Assembly (NCBI GenBank): GCA_017558865.1
Contig: JAFYTM010000023.1
Coordinates: forward strand, 1 to 38,028
From: Lachnospiraceae bacterium
GTDB lineage: Bacteria; Bacillota; Clostridia; Lachnospirales; Lachnospiraceae
Reading direction: 5' to 3'
DNA length: 38,028 bases
A model generated the notes under the pieces. That model searched no databases, was not told the origin of the DNA, and saw only the letters and a program-made list of their open reading frames with translations. Positions 8,879-17,418 of this stretch are shown here, in pieces. A program made the translations under genes and the position numbers. Each line of letters starts with the position of its first letter. Position 1 is the first letter of the stretch.

Positions 8879-9883
8879 ATGAAAAAGATTTTACTGATCG
8901 CAACAGGAGGTACGATTGCCTCAAAATATACAAAAGAGGGTCTGGAGCCGCAGATTACTTCAGATGAGCTTCTGGACTATGTGCCGGAAGTGAAGGCATA
9001 TTGTGAAGTGACAGCAGTACAGCCATTTAATCTGGACAGTACGAATATTTGTCAGGAGCATTGGCTGAAGTTGGCGCAGTTGATTGAAGAGAATTATGAT
9101 GCGTATGATGGTTTTGTGATCTGTCACGGAACGGATACGATGGCATATACAGCAGCTGCCTTATCGTATCTGATCCAGAACAATTTAAAACCGGTGGTTA
9201 TCACCGGCGCACAGAAACCGATCAATCTGGAGATTACGGATGCGAGACTGAATCTGCGGGACAGTCTTCGTTTTGCATCGGATGATCGTGCTCATGGAGT
9301 GAATATCGTATTTGGCGGAAAAGCGATTGCTGGAACAAGAGCAAAAAAAGAACGTTCCAAAAGCTATAATGCATTTTCCAGTATCAATTTCCCGGATATC
9401 GCAGTGATTCAGGACAAGCGTATCATTTTCTACATAGATGACCGGAATCAGGTCAGGGAACGGGTACGTTTTTATCATGGTATGAATACAAGAGTTCTGC
9501 TGCTGAAGCTGATACCGGGTATGGACGGACGGATTCTGAATACGATGTGGTCAGAGTACGATGCAGTGATTATTGAGTCCTTTGGTGTAGGGGGACTTCC
9601 GGCTTATGGAGATCAGAGTTTTCAAGATGCTATTGACCGCTGGTGCCAGAATGGGAAAAAAGTAGTCATGGCCACCCAGGTTACCCATGAGGGCAGTGAC
9701 ATGGAGGTCTATCAGGTAGGAAAAGCAATTAAAGAAAGATTTCCGGTGGTAGAGGCATTTGATATGACTCTGGAAGCGACGGTGACAAAGACGATGTGGC
9801 TGCTTGGCAGTGGTGCAACCGGTGAAGCTTTTGATGCAGGATTTTATCGGACGATCAATCACGATATATTATTAGCGGAATAG
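8879..9883 (+). CDS. L-asparaginase, cytoplasmic type I-like
   Basis: A 334-residue asparaginase that should hydrolyse asparagine to aspartate and ammonia. The two signature active-site segments are present: LIATGGTIASKY (residues about 6-17, nucleophilic Thr) and VICHGTDTMAYTAAALSY (about 79-96, second Thr-Lys-Asp site with the lysine in VVITGAQKPI). No signal peptide is seen, favouring the cytoplasmic form. The ATG at 8879 follows GGAGAG; an upstream in-frame GTG at 8816 would place translation through the intergenic hairpin and is rejected. The following phosphatase gene begins 11 nt after the stop. Confidence 0.93.
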   Translation: MKKILLIATGGTIASKYTKEGLEPQITSDELLDYVPEVKAYCEVTAVQPFNLDSTNICQEHWLKLAQLIEENYDAYDGFVICHGTDTMAYTAAALSYLIQNNLKPVVITGAQKPINLEITDARLNLRDSLRFASDDRAHGVNIVFGGKAIAGTRAKKERSKSYNAFSSINFPDIAVIQDKRIIFYIDDRNQVRERVRFYHGMNTRVLLLKLIPGMDGRILNTMWSEYDAVIIESFGVGGLPAYGDQSFQDAIDRWCQNGKKVVMATQVTHEGSDMEVYQVGKAIKERFPVVEAFDMTLEATVTKTMWLLGSGATGEAFDAGFYRTINHDILLAE

Positions 9884-9894
9884 GAGGATGCGGG

Positions 9895-10506
9895 ATGGAT
9901 ATTTATTTGATTCGTCATGGAGAGACAGACTGGAATAAAGTAAAAAGGCTGCAGGGGATTACAGATATTCCTTTGAATGCGTATGGCATTGAACTGGCAG
10001 AGAAGACGGCGGAAGGTTTGAAGGATGTCCCGTTTGACTGTATCTATACCAGTCCATTGATTCGTGCGAGAAAGACAGCAGAGATTATTCGGGGAGAGCG
10101 TCCGATCGAGGTGATACCGACAGATGGACTTCTGGAGATCAGTTTTGGAGATTATGAGGGGCTGACCTATCTGCCGGAGACCTACAATATTCCAAAGCCT
10201 GGATTCCGTAAGTTTTTTAATGATCCGGAGCATTATGATACACCGCCGAATGGGGAAAGTCTCATACATCTTAGAGAACGTACTTCATCTTTTGTGCGCG
10301 GAATCATGAATGATCCTTCCAATGAAGATAAAACGTTTTTGATGGCATCTCATGGAGCAGCGATTCGAGGAATTCTGTCCGGGCTTCTAAAGCTTCCGAT
10401 TGCAGAGTTCTGGAGCGGACCGGTACATAAAAACTGCGGGGTGACGAAGCTCCATGCGGAACATGGGAAGTTTGAGGTGGAGTTTGAGAATCGGGTTTAT
10501 TATTGA
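9895..10506 (+). CDS. Histidine phosphatase family protein (PGM-like)
   Basis: A 203-residue member of the phosphoglycerate mutase / histidine phosphatase superfamily. The RHG motif carrying the phospho-accepting histidine is LIRHGETDWN (about residues 5-14). The LQGITDIPLNAYG loop, the YTSPLIRARKTAEII arginine segment, the acid in LLEISFGDYEG and the second histidine in MASHGAAIRG all fit an active enzyme. Families of this kind include cobalamin-pathway CobC, sugar phosphatases and broad-specificity phosphatases; the substrate cannot be settled here. The ATG follows AGGAGG, and the gene is likely co-transcribed with the asparaginase. Confidence 0.9.
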   Translation: MDIYLIRHGETDWNKVKRLQGITDIPLNAYGIELAEKTAEGLKDVPFDCIYTSPLIRARKTAEIIRGERPIEVIPTDGLLEISFGDYEGLTYLPETYNIPKPGFRKFFNDPEHYDTPPNGESLIHLRERTSSFVRGIMNDPSNEDKTFLMASHGAAIRGILSGLLKLPIAEFWSGPVHKNCGVTKLHAEHGKFEVEFENRVYY

Positions 10507-10638
10507 ACAGTTTGAAAGAGTGCCGGAGATATCGGAAGGAAAAGAGTAAGTGTCTGATCGCAAAATCTAAAAAGAATATTGCAATATGTATAGATGAGGA
10601 GTAAGATGACTATATCGAAAATATGAGGAGGTTCTGTT

Positions 10639-11166
10639 ATGAGTACCAAAGATGTTGCAGCAAGTAAGAATACGGTTTCAGTTTCGGAGATTGCGATCAC
10701 TGGCGTATGTATTGCACTGACCTTTATTGCAACCGGATTTATCAATATACGATTGCCCATAGCTGCGAATGGCGGTCTGGTACATCTGGGAAATGTGCCG
10801 TTATTTCTGGCGGCGATCATTTACGGAAAGCGGACAGGGGCATTGGCAGGTTCGTTCGGTATGGCACTGTTTGACTTGATGGGCGGATGGGTTCTGTGGG
10901 CACCGTTTACATTCACAGTAGTCGGGCTGATGGGATATACAGTCGGTAAGATTACGGAAAATCATCATGGATTCAGATGGAATGTGTTGGCGATTACCGT
11001 AGCCTGTGTGATTAAAATTACAGGATATTATATAGCGGAAGGGATCATTTATGGTAACTGGATGGCACCGCTTTTATCGATTCCGGGCAATCTGGTACAG
11101 ATTGGTGTTGCAGCCGTGCTGGTGCTTCCGGTTGCGGAAGTGATAAGAAAATCAATGAGAGTATAG
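10639..11166 (+). CDS. ECF transporter S-component, substrate unknown
   Basis: A 175-residue integral membrane protein with about five to six hydrophobic segments. The block HLGNVPLFLAAIIYGKRTGALAGSFGMALFDLMGG is typical of ECF S-components of the ECF-ribofla_trS/HmpT-like group (COG4720). Such proteins bind a vitamin-like substrate and work with a shared EcfT-EcfA energising module, not encoded in this window. The 132-bp upstream gap shows no riboswitch I can recognise, so the substrate is open. It is followed 14 nt later by a class V aminotransferase gene, hinting that the imported compound may be linked to PLP chemistry or be that enzyme's substrate. Strong GAGGAGG ribosome site. Confidence 0.85.
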   Translation: MSTKDVAASKNTVSVSEIAITGVCIALTFIATGFINIRLPIAANGGLVHLGNVPLFLAAIIYGKRTGALAGSFGMALFDLMGGWVLWAPFTFTVVGLMGYTVGKITENHHGFRWNVLAITVACVIKITGYYIAEGIIYGNWMAPLLSIPGNLVQIGVAAVLVLPVAEVIRKSMRV

Positions 11167-11180
11167 AAACAGGAGGGAAG

Positions 11181-12266
11181 ATGATGTATAAGATCATGAC
11201 TCCGGGACCGACGCAGGTTCGTGAAAATGTGCGGATGGCAAGAAGCCTTGTCTGTACGAATCCCGATCTGGATCCGGGTTTTTTTGATTACTATAAAGAG
11301 ACATGTGAATTGATCAGTGAACTTCTTCATACAGAGAATGAAGCACTGATTTTGGGCGGAGAAGGAATTCTGGGACTGGAAGCTGCCTGTGCTTCTTTGA
11401 CAGAGCCGGGTGACAAGGTTCTGGTAATTGATAATGGTGTCTTTGGAAAAGGATTTGCTGATTTTGTGACGATGTACGGTGGTGAGGTAACTTATTACAC
11501 AGCATCCTATACAAGAGAAATCGATATGGCAGCGTTTTCAGATTTTCTGAAAGAGCATCATGATTTTAAATATGCAACGATGGTACACTGCGATACGCCG
11601 AGCGGTGTGTTGAATCCTGTAGAGGAGATGTGTCAGGAACTGCACAGGTATGGGATACTGACAGTGGTAGATGCGGTATCATCCATGTTTGGGGAGCCTT
11701 TAATGGTTGACTATGGAGAGATTGATATTGCATGCGGGGGTTCTCAGAAGGCACTTTCTGCACCTCCTGGACTGACTTTTCTCACAGTCAGTGAAGCTGC
11801 GAAAAAAGTGATGGAAAAGCGCAGGATACCGATCGCTTCTTTCTATGCAAATCTTCTGGTATTTAAGGATTATTACGAGAAGCAATGGTTCCCATATACC
11901 ATGCCGATCAGTGATATCTATGGACTTCGTACAGCACTGGAAAATGCAAAAGCAGATAAGAATCGTCTGGTTCGTCATGCAAGACTTGGTGAGTTGACCA
12001 GAAAGCGTGTACAGGAGATGGGATTTGAATTGTATCTGGAAAGCGGATACTGTAATACGGTTACGGTAGTTAAGGTTCCAGAAGGAATGACTGCAGAACA
12101 GATTCTGGACGCGATGAGAAATGAACATCATATTATGATTGCGGGAAGCTTTGACGTGATGGCGGGGCATGTGATCCGTATCGGACATATGGGTGAGAAT
12201 GCGAATGAGGCAGATGTAGCGGAAACATTGGATGCGCTGGAAGCGGTAGTAAGAAAATATAGATAA
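11181..12266 (+). CDS. Class V PLP-dependent aminotransferase (alanine-glyoxylate type)
   Basis: A 361-residue fold-type I aminotransferase related to alanine:glyoxylate, serine:glyoxylate and ureidoglycine:glyoxylate aminotransferases. The start MYKIMTPGPTQVRENV is the usual TPGPT opening; LGGEGILGLEAACASL is the cofactor phosphate-binding segment; VDAVSSMFGEPLMVD holds the PLP-contacting Asp; and GGSQKALSAPPGL contains the Schiff-base lysine. Two adjacent ATGs (11181, 11184) follow AGGAGGG; the first is used here. It is paired with the ECF S-component upstream. The amino donor and acceptor cannot be read from sequence. A bidirectional terminator follows. Confidence 0.9.
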   Translation: MMYKIMTPGPTQVRENVRMARSLVCTNPDLDPGFFDYYKETCELISELLHTENEALILGGEGILGLEAACASLTEPGDKVLVIDNGVFGKGFADFVTMYGGEVTYYTASYTREIDMAAFSDFLKEHHDFKYATMVHCDTPSGVLNPVEEMCQELHRYGILTVVDAVSSMFGEPLMVDYGEIDIACGGSQKALSAPPGLTFLTVSEAAKKVMEKRRIPIASFYANLLVFKDYYEKQWFPYTMPISDIYGLRTALENAKADKNRLVRHARLGELTRKRVQEMGFELYLESGYCNTVTVVKVPEGMTAEQILDAMRNEHHIMIAGSFDVMAGHVIRIGHMGENANEADVAETLDALEAVVRKYR

Positions 12267-12281
12267 GAGATAAATTCTGTA

Positions 12282-12313
12282 AAAGAGACGGCAGTTGGAA
12301 CCACCGTCTCTTT
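12282..12313. terminator. Bidirectional rho-independent terminator
   Basis: AAAGAGACGG (12282-12291) pairs perfectly with CCGTCTCTTT (12304-12313). A-rich sequence on the left and T-rich on the right make it effective for both the plus-strand aminotransferase transcript and the minus-strand miaB-yitT transcript. Confidence 0.85.
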
Positions 12314-12318
12314 CTTTG

Positions 12319-13182
12319 TTATAAAGTTTCTGCAAAAAAGTCTTTATATCCTTCGCCATAGATTTCGTTGGCACTGGTAATGATCATAAATGCAGAAGAG
12401 TCTTCTTCTTTTACGATCTCCTCTACTTTAGGACCAAGCTGTTTTCGGACAACGCAGAAGATGACTTCTTTTTCAGCACCGGTCCATCCTCCCTTACCCT
12501 GGAGATAAGTGATGCCTACATCAATGTCTTCCAGAAGCCTTCTTCCGATTTCACGAGGCTTCTGGGTGATGATATAGATCATCTTGGCCTCATCTCCGCC
12601 GTAAAGGACAAAATCAAGGGCTTTTCCGCTGATCAGTACCGCAATCAGGGCGTAAAGTGCAACATTCAAATCTTTAAAAATGAATCCGGATATGGCAACG
12701 ATTATCATATCGCTGCACTGGAACAAAAATCCGGTCTTCAAATGTTTATATTTCTGGCGGATGACTTTAATGATGATATCGGTTCCTCCGGTCGTTGCGC
12801 CTGCTTTGAATACAAGACCAATACCACAGGCGATCAGAACACTTCCTGCCAGTGCTGCCAATAATGGGTCAGTGGTCAAAGCACCATGATGTGCCATCAG
12901 ATTGGTGAATGTGGAGGTCAGGACAATGGCATAAGCCGTTTTTATCATAAATTTTAATCCGAATTTCCATAATCCTAACAGTACGATAGGTACATTGAGC
13001 AGGAAATAAAGAGTACCTGTCTCAATGCCGCAGAGACGGTTCAGAATGACGGAGATACCGGTTACGCCGCCCGGTGCCAGGTTATTAGGATCAAGGAAGA
13101 AACTGATGCCTGCCGCATAGATAACGGAGGCGGCAGCGATCATAAGCAGATCTCGAATGGTACGTATCCATGTTTTTTGCAT
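12319..13182 (-). CDS. YitT family membrane protein (DUF161 + DUF2179)
   Basis: A 287-residue membrane protein. Residues about 1-200 contain five to six hydrophobic segments, with the YitT family opening AASVIYAAGISFFLDPNNLAPGGVTGISVIL and GATTGGTDIIIKVI. The last 75 residues form the soluble DUF2179 domain (GITYLQGKGGWTGAEKEVIFCVV). YitT proteins are widespread in Firmicutes, with no agreed function; transport has been proposed. It starts 6 nt after the miaB stop on the same strand, so the two genes form an operon ending at the bidirectional terminator. Confidence 0.92.
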   Translation of the reverse strand: MQKTWIRTIRDLLMIAAASVIYAAGISFFLDPNNLAPGGVTGISVILNRLCGIETGTLYFLLNVPIVLLGLWKFGLKFMIKTAYAIVLTSTFTNLMAHHGALTTDPLLAALAGSVLIACGIGLVFKAGATTGGTDIIIKVIRQKYKHLKTGFLFQCSDMIIVAISGFIFKDLNVALYALIAVLISGKALDFVLYGGDEAKMIYIITQKPREIGRRLLEDIDVGITYLQGKGGWTGAEKEVIFCVVRKQLGPKVEEIVKEEDSSAFMIITSANEIYGEGYKDFFAETL

Positions 13183-13188
13183 TTTGTA

Positions 13189-14649
13189 TTATTCTCCAAT
13201 CTTACTTCCTATATAATAGAATCCACGACATTCATCCAGATGAACCGTTACCAGTTTTCCAAGTAAGGAGGCATCTCCTGGAAAATGTACTACATGATTG
13301 TTGCTTAAACGGCCGGTGACATAATCTTTCATCTGACCATTGAGTTCTTCCACAAGAACGGTCTGTGTAGTTCCGGTAAAGCGCTCTGCCATCTCTTTGG
13401 AGATGTCCTGAACCTCTTTTAAGAGGCGGTCGAAGCGATTTTTGACAATTTCTTCCGGAATCTGATTCTCCATAGCTGCTGCAGGTGTGCCGGTACGCTT
13501 GCTGTAGATAAAAGTGAATGCACTGTCATAGCGGACTTTGCGTACGACATCCAGTGTTTCCAGAAAATCTTCTTCGGTTTCACCAGGGAATCCAACAATG
13601 ATGTCTGTAGTCAGGGCAATATCAGGAATGGCAGTACGAATCTTGTCTGCCAGAGCGAGATACTGTTCTTTAGTGTACTTTCTGTTCATGACTTTGAGAA
13701 GAGAGGTACTTCCTGACTGCAAAGGCAGATGAAGATGTCTGCAGATCTTTGTGGATTTTGCCATGACCTGAATCAGTTCGTCAGACAGATCCTTCGGATG
13801 AGATGTCATAAAACGGATTCTTTCCAATCCCTCAATTTTCTCAATTTCTTCAAGCAGTTCGGCAAATGTCATTGGATTGTCAAGATTTTTTCCATAGGAA
13901 TTAACATTCTGTCCGAGAAGCATGATCTCCACTACACCATCTGCAACAAGCCCTTCGATCTCACGGATAATATCACGCGGTTCACGGCTGCGTTCCCGTC
14001 CGCGTACATAAGGTACGATGCAGTAACTGCAGAAATTGTTGCAGCCAAACATGATGTTGACACCGGATTTAAATGGATATTTACGTTCGATTGGAAGATC
14101 TTCCACAATCTGATTCGTATCCTTCCAAATATCAATGACCATGCGGTTAGATTCCAGTGTGGTTACCAGAAGCTCTGCAAATTTAAAAATATTATGAGTT
14201 CCAAAGATCAGATCCACAAAACGATAGCTTTTCTGTAATTTTTCTACAACGGTTGGTTCCTGCATCATGCATCCGCAGAGGGCAATTTTCATGTGAGGAT
14301 TTTTTTTCTTATATCCATGCAGAACCCCAAGGCGTCCGTAAACACGCAGATTGGCGTTTTCACGTACAGTACAGGTGTTGTAGATGACAAAGTCAGCTTC
14401 CTCGCTGTCTGTCTCCATATAACCAACTTCACGCAGGATGCCGGACAGTTTTTCCGAGTCGCGGGCATTCATCTGACACCCGAAGGTATTTGTATGAGAG
14501 AAAAGAGGTCTGCCCAATCGCTCAGATTCTTTCTTTACAATTTCCTTTGCTTTTTTCAAAAAATAGTACTGTCTCATAGGCTCTTCTGTTGGAATTGGCT
14601 GAGTCAGATCTATTTTTTCGATATATTCTTTTATCGTATGATCTATCAT
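13189..14649 (-). CDS. miaB: tRNA-2-methylthio-N6-dimethylallyladenosine synthase MiaB
   Basis: A 486-residue radical SAM methylthiotransferase that converts i6A37 to ms2i6A37 in tRNA. The N-terminal UPF0004 domain supplies three cluster cysteines (TFGCQMNARDSEKLSG, YNTCTVRENA, ALCGCMMQEP). The radical SAM CxxxCxxC is in MFGCNNFCSYCIVPYVRGRERSR, and a C-terminal TRAM domain (LVEELNGQMKDYVTGRLSNNHVVHF) follows. The order and the RGRERSR run are specific to MiaB rather than to RimO or MtaB. AAAGGAG lies 14 nt before the ATG, a rather long spacing, with no better start nearby. First gene of miaB-yitT, with its own promoter at 14693-14721. Confidence 0.95.
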   Translation of the reverse strand: MIDHTIKEYIEKIDLTQPIPTEEPMRQYYFLKKAKEIVKKESERLGRPLFSHTNTFGCQMNARDSEKLSGILREVGYMETDSEEADFVIYNTCTVRENANLRVYGRLGVLHGYKKKNPHMKIALCGCMMQEPTVVEKLQKSYRFVDLIFGTHNIFKFAELLVTTLESNRMVIDIWKDTNQIVEDLPIERKYPFKSGVNIMFGCNNFCSYCIVPYVRGRERSREPRDIIREIEGLVADGVVEIMLLGQNVNSYGKNLDNPMTFAELLEEIEKIEGLERIRFMTSHPKDLSDELIQVMAKSTKICRHLHLPLQSGSTSLLKVMNRKYTKEQYLALADKIRTAIPDIALTTDIIVGFPGETEEDFLETLDVVRKVRYDSAFTFIYSKRTGTPAAAMENQIPEEIVKNRFDRLLKEVQDISKEMAERFTGTTQTVLVEELNGQMKDYVTGRLSNNHVVHFPGDASLLGKLVTVHLDECRGFYYIGSKIGE

Positions 14650-14692
14650 AGTATTGGTCGTTTCTCCTTTTGTGTATTCCTTTAACGCGGGT

Positions 14693-14721
14693 ATTTTATC
14701 ATACTTTATGAAATTTTACAA
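14693..14721 (-). promoter_or_regulatory. Probable sigma-A promoter of miaB
   Basis: On the minus strand TTGTAA (14716-14721) and TAAAAT (14693-14698) are separated by 17 bp, about 45 bp before the miaB ATG. The match is moderate and is supported by its position. Confidence 0.5.
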
Positions 14722-14861
14722 TCAGGCTATTGTGGGAATTATATATGAGAATGGTAACATTTGAAACGGCACCTTTCAGATTTGAGGTGTATCCTATAAA
14801 TATACAAATGTTCTATGTAACTATTCCGTCAAAATGTTCTTGCATCTTTCGTGTATAAGTG

Positions 14862-14877
14862 ATACTTTATATGGTAC
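14862..14877 (+). promoter_or_regulatory. Possible NrdR box / promoter zone of nrdD
   Basis: ATACTTTATATGGTAC resembles the imperfect palindrome bound by NrdR (ACACTATATATAGTGT-like) at about 11 of 16 positions, and it overlaps a weak -10 (TACTTT) that pairs with TTGCAT 17 bp upstream. No clear second box at the usual spacing was found, so this is a weak call. The rest of the 270-bp gap between miaB and nrdD holds the miaB promoter and no recognised RNA element. Confidence 0.25.
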
Positions 14878-14923
14878 AGGCATTTTTGCCACAATACCAC
14901 ATGTGGTTTATGGAGGGGATGAA

Positions 14924-17236
14924 ATGAAAGAAAATGACATCATATGCCCGGAGGTTATCAAAAAAAGGAATGGAACTCCGGTACCGTTTGATGTGATGAA
15001 GATAAGAGCGGCGATTCGAAAGGCGAATGATGCTGCACAGGTGGAGGCGATTGCCCCCTATCAGTTTGAAAAGCTGGTAGAAGAGGTCGTGGATCAGATT
15101 CCGGATGATCAGATTCCGGATGTAGAGCAGATTCAGGATCTGGTGGAAGAGCGGTTGATTGCTCATGGATTTGCAAAGACTGCGAAGGCTTACATTCTCT
15201 ATCGTGCGGAGCATACAAAGGTTCGTAAGACGGAAGCTGATCTTGTTAACATTTATAAAGAACTGACTTTCACCAGTGCGGCAGATGCAGATATTAAGAG
15301 GGAGAATGCAAATATCGATGCGGATACTTCTATGGGAACTATGTTGAAGTACGGTTCAGAAGGTGCAAATTATTTTGTAGACAATTATATTCTTCCGAAG
15401 GATATTGCAGCAGCGCACATCAACGGTGACATCCATATACATGATAAAGATTTTTATATGCTGACGGAGACCTGCTGTCAGATTGATCTGATTAAGTTGT
15501 TTGAAGATGGATTTTCTACCGGTCATGGATTTATTCGTAAGCCGAAATCGATTGCAAGTTACGCATCACTGGCATGTATTGCGATCCAGGCCAATCAGAA
15601 CGAGATGCATGGCGGACAGTCCGTACCGAACTTTGATTATGCGATGGCAGAGGGTGTGTCCTGTACATTCCGTAAGGAATATTATGATGCCGTACAGAGA
15701 TTTTTCTGGCTGGAATATCAAGAGGAACGGATACTGGGCAATGAGTTTCGTCAGGCACTGAAAGAAGCAATGCCGGAGAAGGTTCATATGGCAAATATGG
15801 AAAGCTGTGAGACTTCTTTGGTGGAATGGTTGATGGAACGCGGAAGTCAGTGGTTTGGAAGACAACCGGAAGAAGAGTTGGTACGCAGATGTCATAAGAC
15901 CTCTGTCCATATTGCGATGAAAGAGACGGATCAGGCGACCTATCAGGCGATGGAATCTCTGATCCATAATCTGAATACGATGAATTCCAGAGCCGGTGCA
16001 CAGGTTCCTTTCAGTTCCATCAATTATGGAACCTGCACGTCTCCAGAAGCCCGTATGGCGATGAAAAATCTTTTGAAGGTGACCGATATCGGACTTGGCA
16101 ATGGAGAGACTGCTATTTTCCCGGTACAGATCTTTAAAGTAAAAGAAGGGATTAACTATAATCCGGGTGATCCGAACTATGATCTGTTCCGTCTGGCGAT
16201 CAAGGTATCCGCAAAGCGTCTGTTCCCGAATTTCAGCTTTATTGATGCTCCGTTTAATCTTCAGTATTATAAAGAAGGAGATTACAATACAGAGGTTGCG
16301 TATATGGGATGCCGTACCAGAGTCATGGGAAATCATTACGATCCTTCCAGAGAGGTAACCTGCGGAAGAGGCAATCTGAGTTTTACTTCCATCAATCTTC
16401 CGAGAATTGCGATCCAGTCACAGGATATGCAGCAGTTTTATAGAAATTTGGATAAGCGTCTCGATATTTGCTGCAGACAGCTTTTACATAGATTTGAGAT
16501 CCAGAAGAAAAAGACAGTGAAGAATTATCCGTTCCTTATGGGACAGGGAATCTGGATCGATTCTGAAAAGCTTGCTGTACATGATGAAGTAGGTGAAATT
16601 TTAAAGCATGGAACGTTAAGCGTTGGATTTATCGGACTTGCTGAGACGCTGGTAGCATTGACTGGATATCATCATGGAGAGAATGAAGAGAGCCGTGAGC
16701 TTGGTTATAAGATTATTACCTATATGAGAGAATATCTGGATCAGAAATCAAAAGAAACCGGTCTGAATTTTACCTTGCTGGCAACTCCGGCAGAGGGCTT
16801 GTCCGGAAGGTTTGTCCGAATGGATAAAAAGCGTTTTGGTGTGATTCCTGGTGTGACAGAGAGAGATTACTATACCAATTCTTTCCATGTACCAGTTTAT
16901 TATCCAATCGGGGCATTTGATAAGATCAGAATCGAAGCACCATTCCATGCGCTGACCAACGCAGGACATATCAGTTATGTAGAGCTGGATGGAGATACAG
17001 CAAAGAATCCGGAAGCATTTGAGTCTGTGATTCGCTGTATGAAAGAACAGGGAATTGGTTATGGTTCTGTAAACCATCCAGTAGACAGAGATCCGGTATG
17101 CGGTTATACGGGTGTGATTGATGAAGTGTGTCCGCGCTGCGGAAGACGGGAAGGAGAGCCTGTTTCCATTGAAAGACTGAATGAGCTTCGTAAGAAATAT
17201 CCGGATGTGCCGGTGTATGTAGATCCTAACCATTGA
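14924..17236 (+). CDS. nrdD: Anaerobic ribonucleotide reductase NrdD, body without radical domain
   Basis: A 770-residue class III ribonucleoside-triphosphate reductase that makes dNTPs under anoxia. Residues about 7-100 form an ATP-cone (KRNGTPVPFDVMKIRAAIRKA). The ten-stranded barrel follows (NGDIHIHDKDFYMLTETCCQID, MNSRAGAQVPFSSINYG, CRTRVMGN). Near the C-terminus VCGYTG...CPRCGRR is the zinc finger of the family, with three of the usual four cysteines visible. Full-length NrdD continues from this finger into RxCGYLG, the glycyl radical site; here the chain stops about 25 residues after the finger with no such motif. The motif is in the separate gene at 17263. The ATG at 14924 follows GGAGGGGATGA; the longer in-frame start at 14834 has no ribosome site. 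Confidence 0.93.
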   Translation: MKENDIICPEVIKKRNGTPVPFDVMKIRAAIRKANDAAQVEAIAPYQFEKLVEEVVDQIPDDQIPDVEQIQDLVEERLIAHGFAKTAKAYILYRAEHTKVRKTEADLVNIYKELTFTSAADADIKRENANIDADTSMGTMLKYGSEGANYFVDNYILPKDIAAAHINGDIHIHDKDFYMLTETCCQIDLIKLFEDGFSTGHGFIRKPKSIASYASLACIAIQANQNEMHGGQSVPNFDYAMAEGVSCTFRKEYYDAVQRFFWLEYQEERILGNEFRQALKEAMPEKVHMANMESCETSLVEWLMERGSQWFGRQPEEELVRRCHKTSVHIAMKETDQATYQAMESLIHNLNTMNSRAGAQVPFSSINYGTCTSPEARMAMKNLLKVTDIGLGNGETAIFPVQIFKVKEGINYNPGDPNYDLFRLAIKVSAKRLFPNFSFIDAPFNLQYYKEGDYNTEVAYMGCRTRVMGNHYDPSREVTCGRGNLSFTSINLPRIAIQSQDMQQFYRNLDKRLDICCRQLLHRFEIQKKKTVKNYPFLMGQGIWIDSEKLAVHDEVGEILKHGTLSVGFIGLAETLVALTGYHHGENEESRELGYKIITYMREYLDQKSKETGLNFTLLATPAEGLSGRFVRMDKKRFGVIPGVTERDYYTNSFHVPVYYPIGAFDKIRIEAPFHALTNAGHISYVELDGDTAKNPEAFESVIRCMKEQGIGYGSVNHPVDRDPVCGYTGVIDEVCPRCGRREGEPVSIERLNELRKKYPDVPVYVDPNH

Positions 17237-17262
17237 TAAGAATGAATAAGGAGGAACAAAAT

Positions 17263-17418
17263 ATGGCTGGAAAGGTATTACCAAATGATGGACAAGTAGG
17301 AGAAAATGTAAAATTTGATCGTATTCGTCGTATTACAGGATATCTGGTAGGTACGACAGATCGTTTTAATAATGCAAAACGGGCAGAGGAGAGAGATCGT
17401 GTTAAACACAGTCTGTAA
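17263..17418 (+). CDS. Stand-alone glycyl radical domain of NrdD
   Basis: A 51-residue protein in a different frame from nrdD, with its own AAGGAGG site (17248-17254) and ATG at 17263. The segment DRIRRITGYLVGTTDRFNNAKRAEERDRVKH aligns with the extreme C-terminus of ordinary NrdD, where RVCGYLG carries the radical glycine and the chain ends in RRVKHL. Gly26 (codon 17338-17340) is the predicted radical site. NrdD upstream has no such segment, so this should be a separate subunit that docks on the NrdD barrel and is activated by NrdG, comparable in logic to GrcA/YfiD for pyruvate formate-lyase. Its last 20 bp overlap the nrdG start, consistent with coupled translation. A simple assembly frameshift is unlikely because of the dedicated ribosome site and new N-terminus. 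Confidence 0.88.
   Translation: MAGKVLPNDGQVGENVKFDRIRRITGYLVGTTDRFNNAKRAEERDRVKHSL

Noticed and set aside
17236..17263. Assembly frameshift splitting nrdD
   Set aside because: The downstream part has its own AAGGAGG site and an N-terminal extension of about 16 residues, and the upstream part has an extra tail after the zinc finger, so the two do not simply join.
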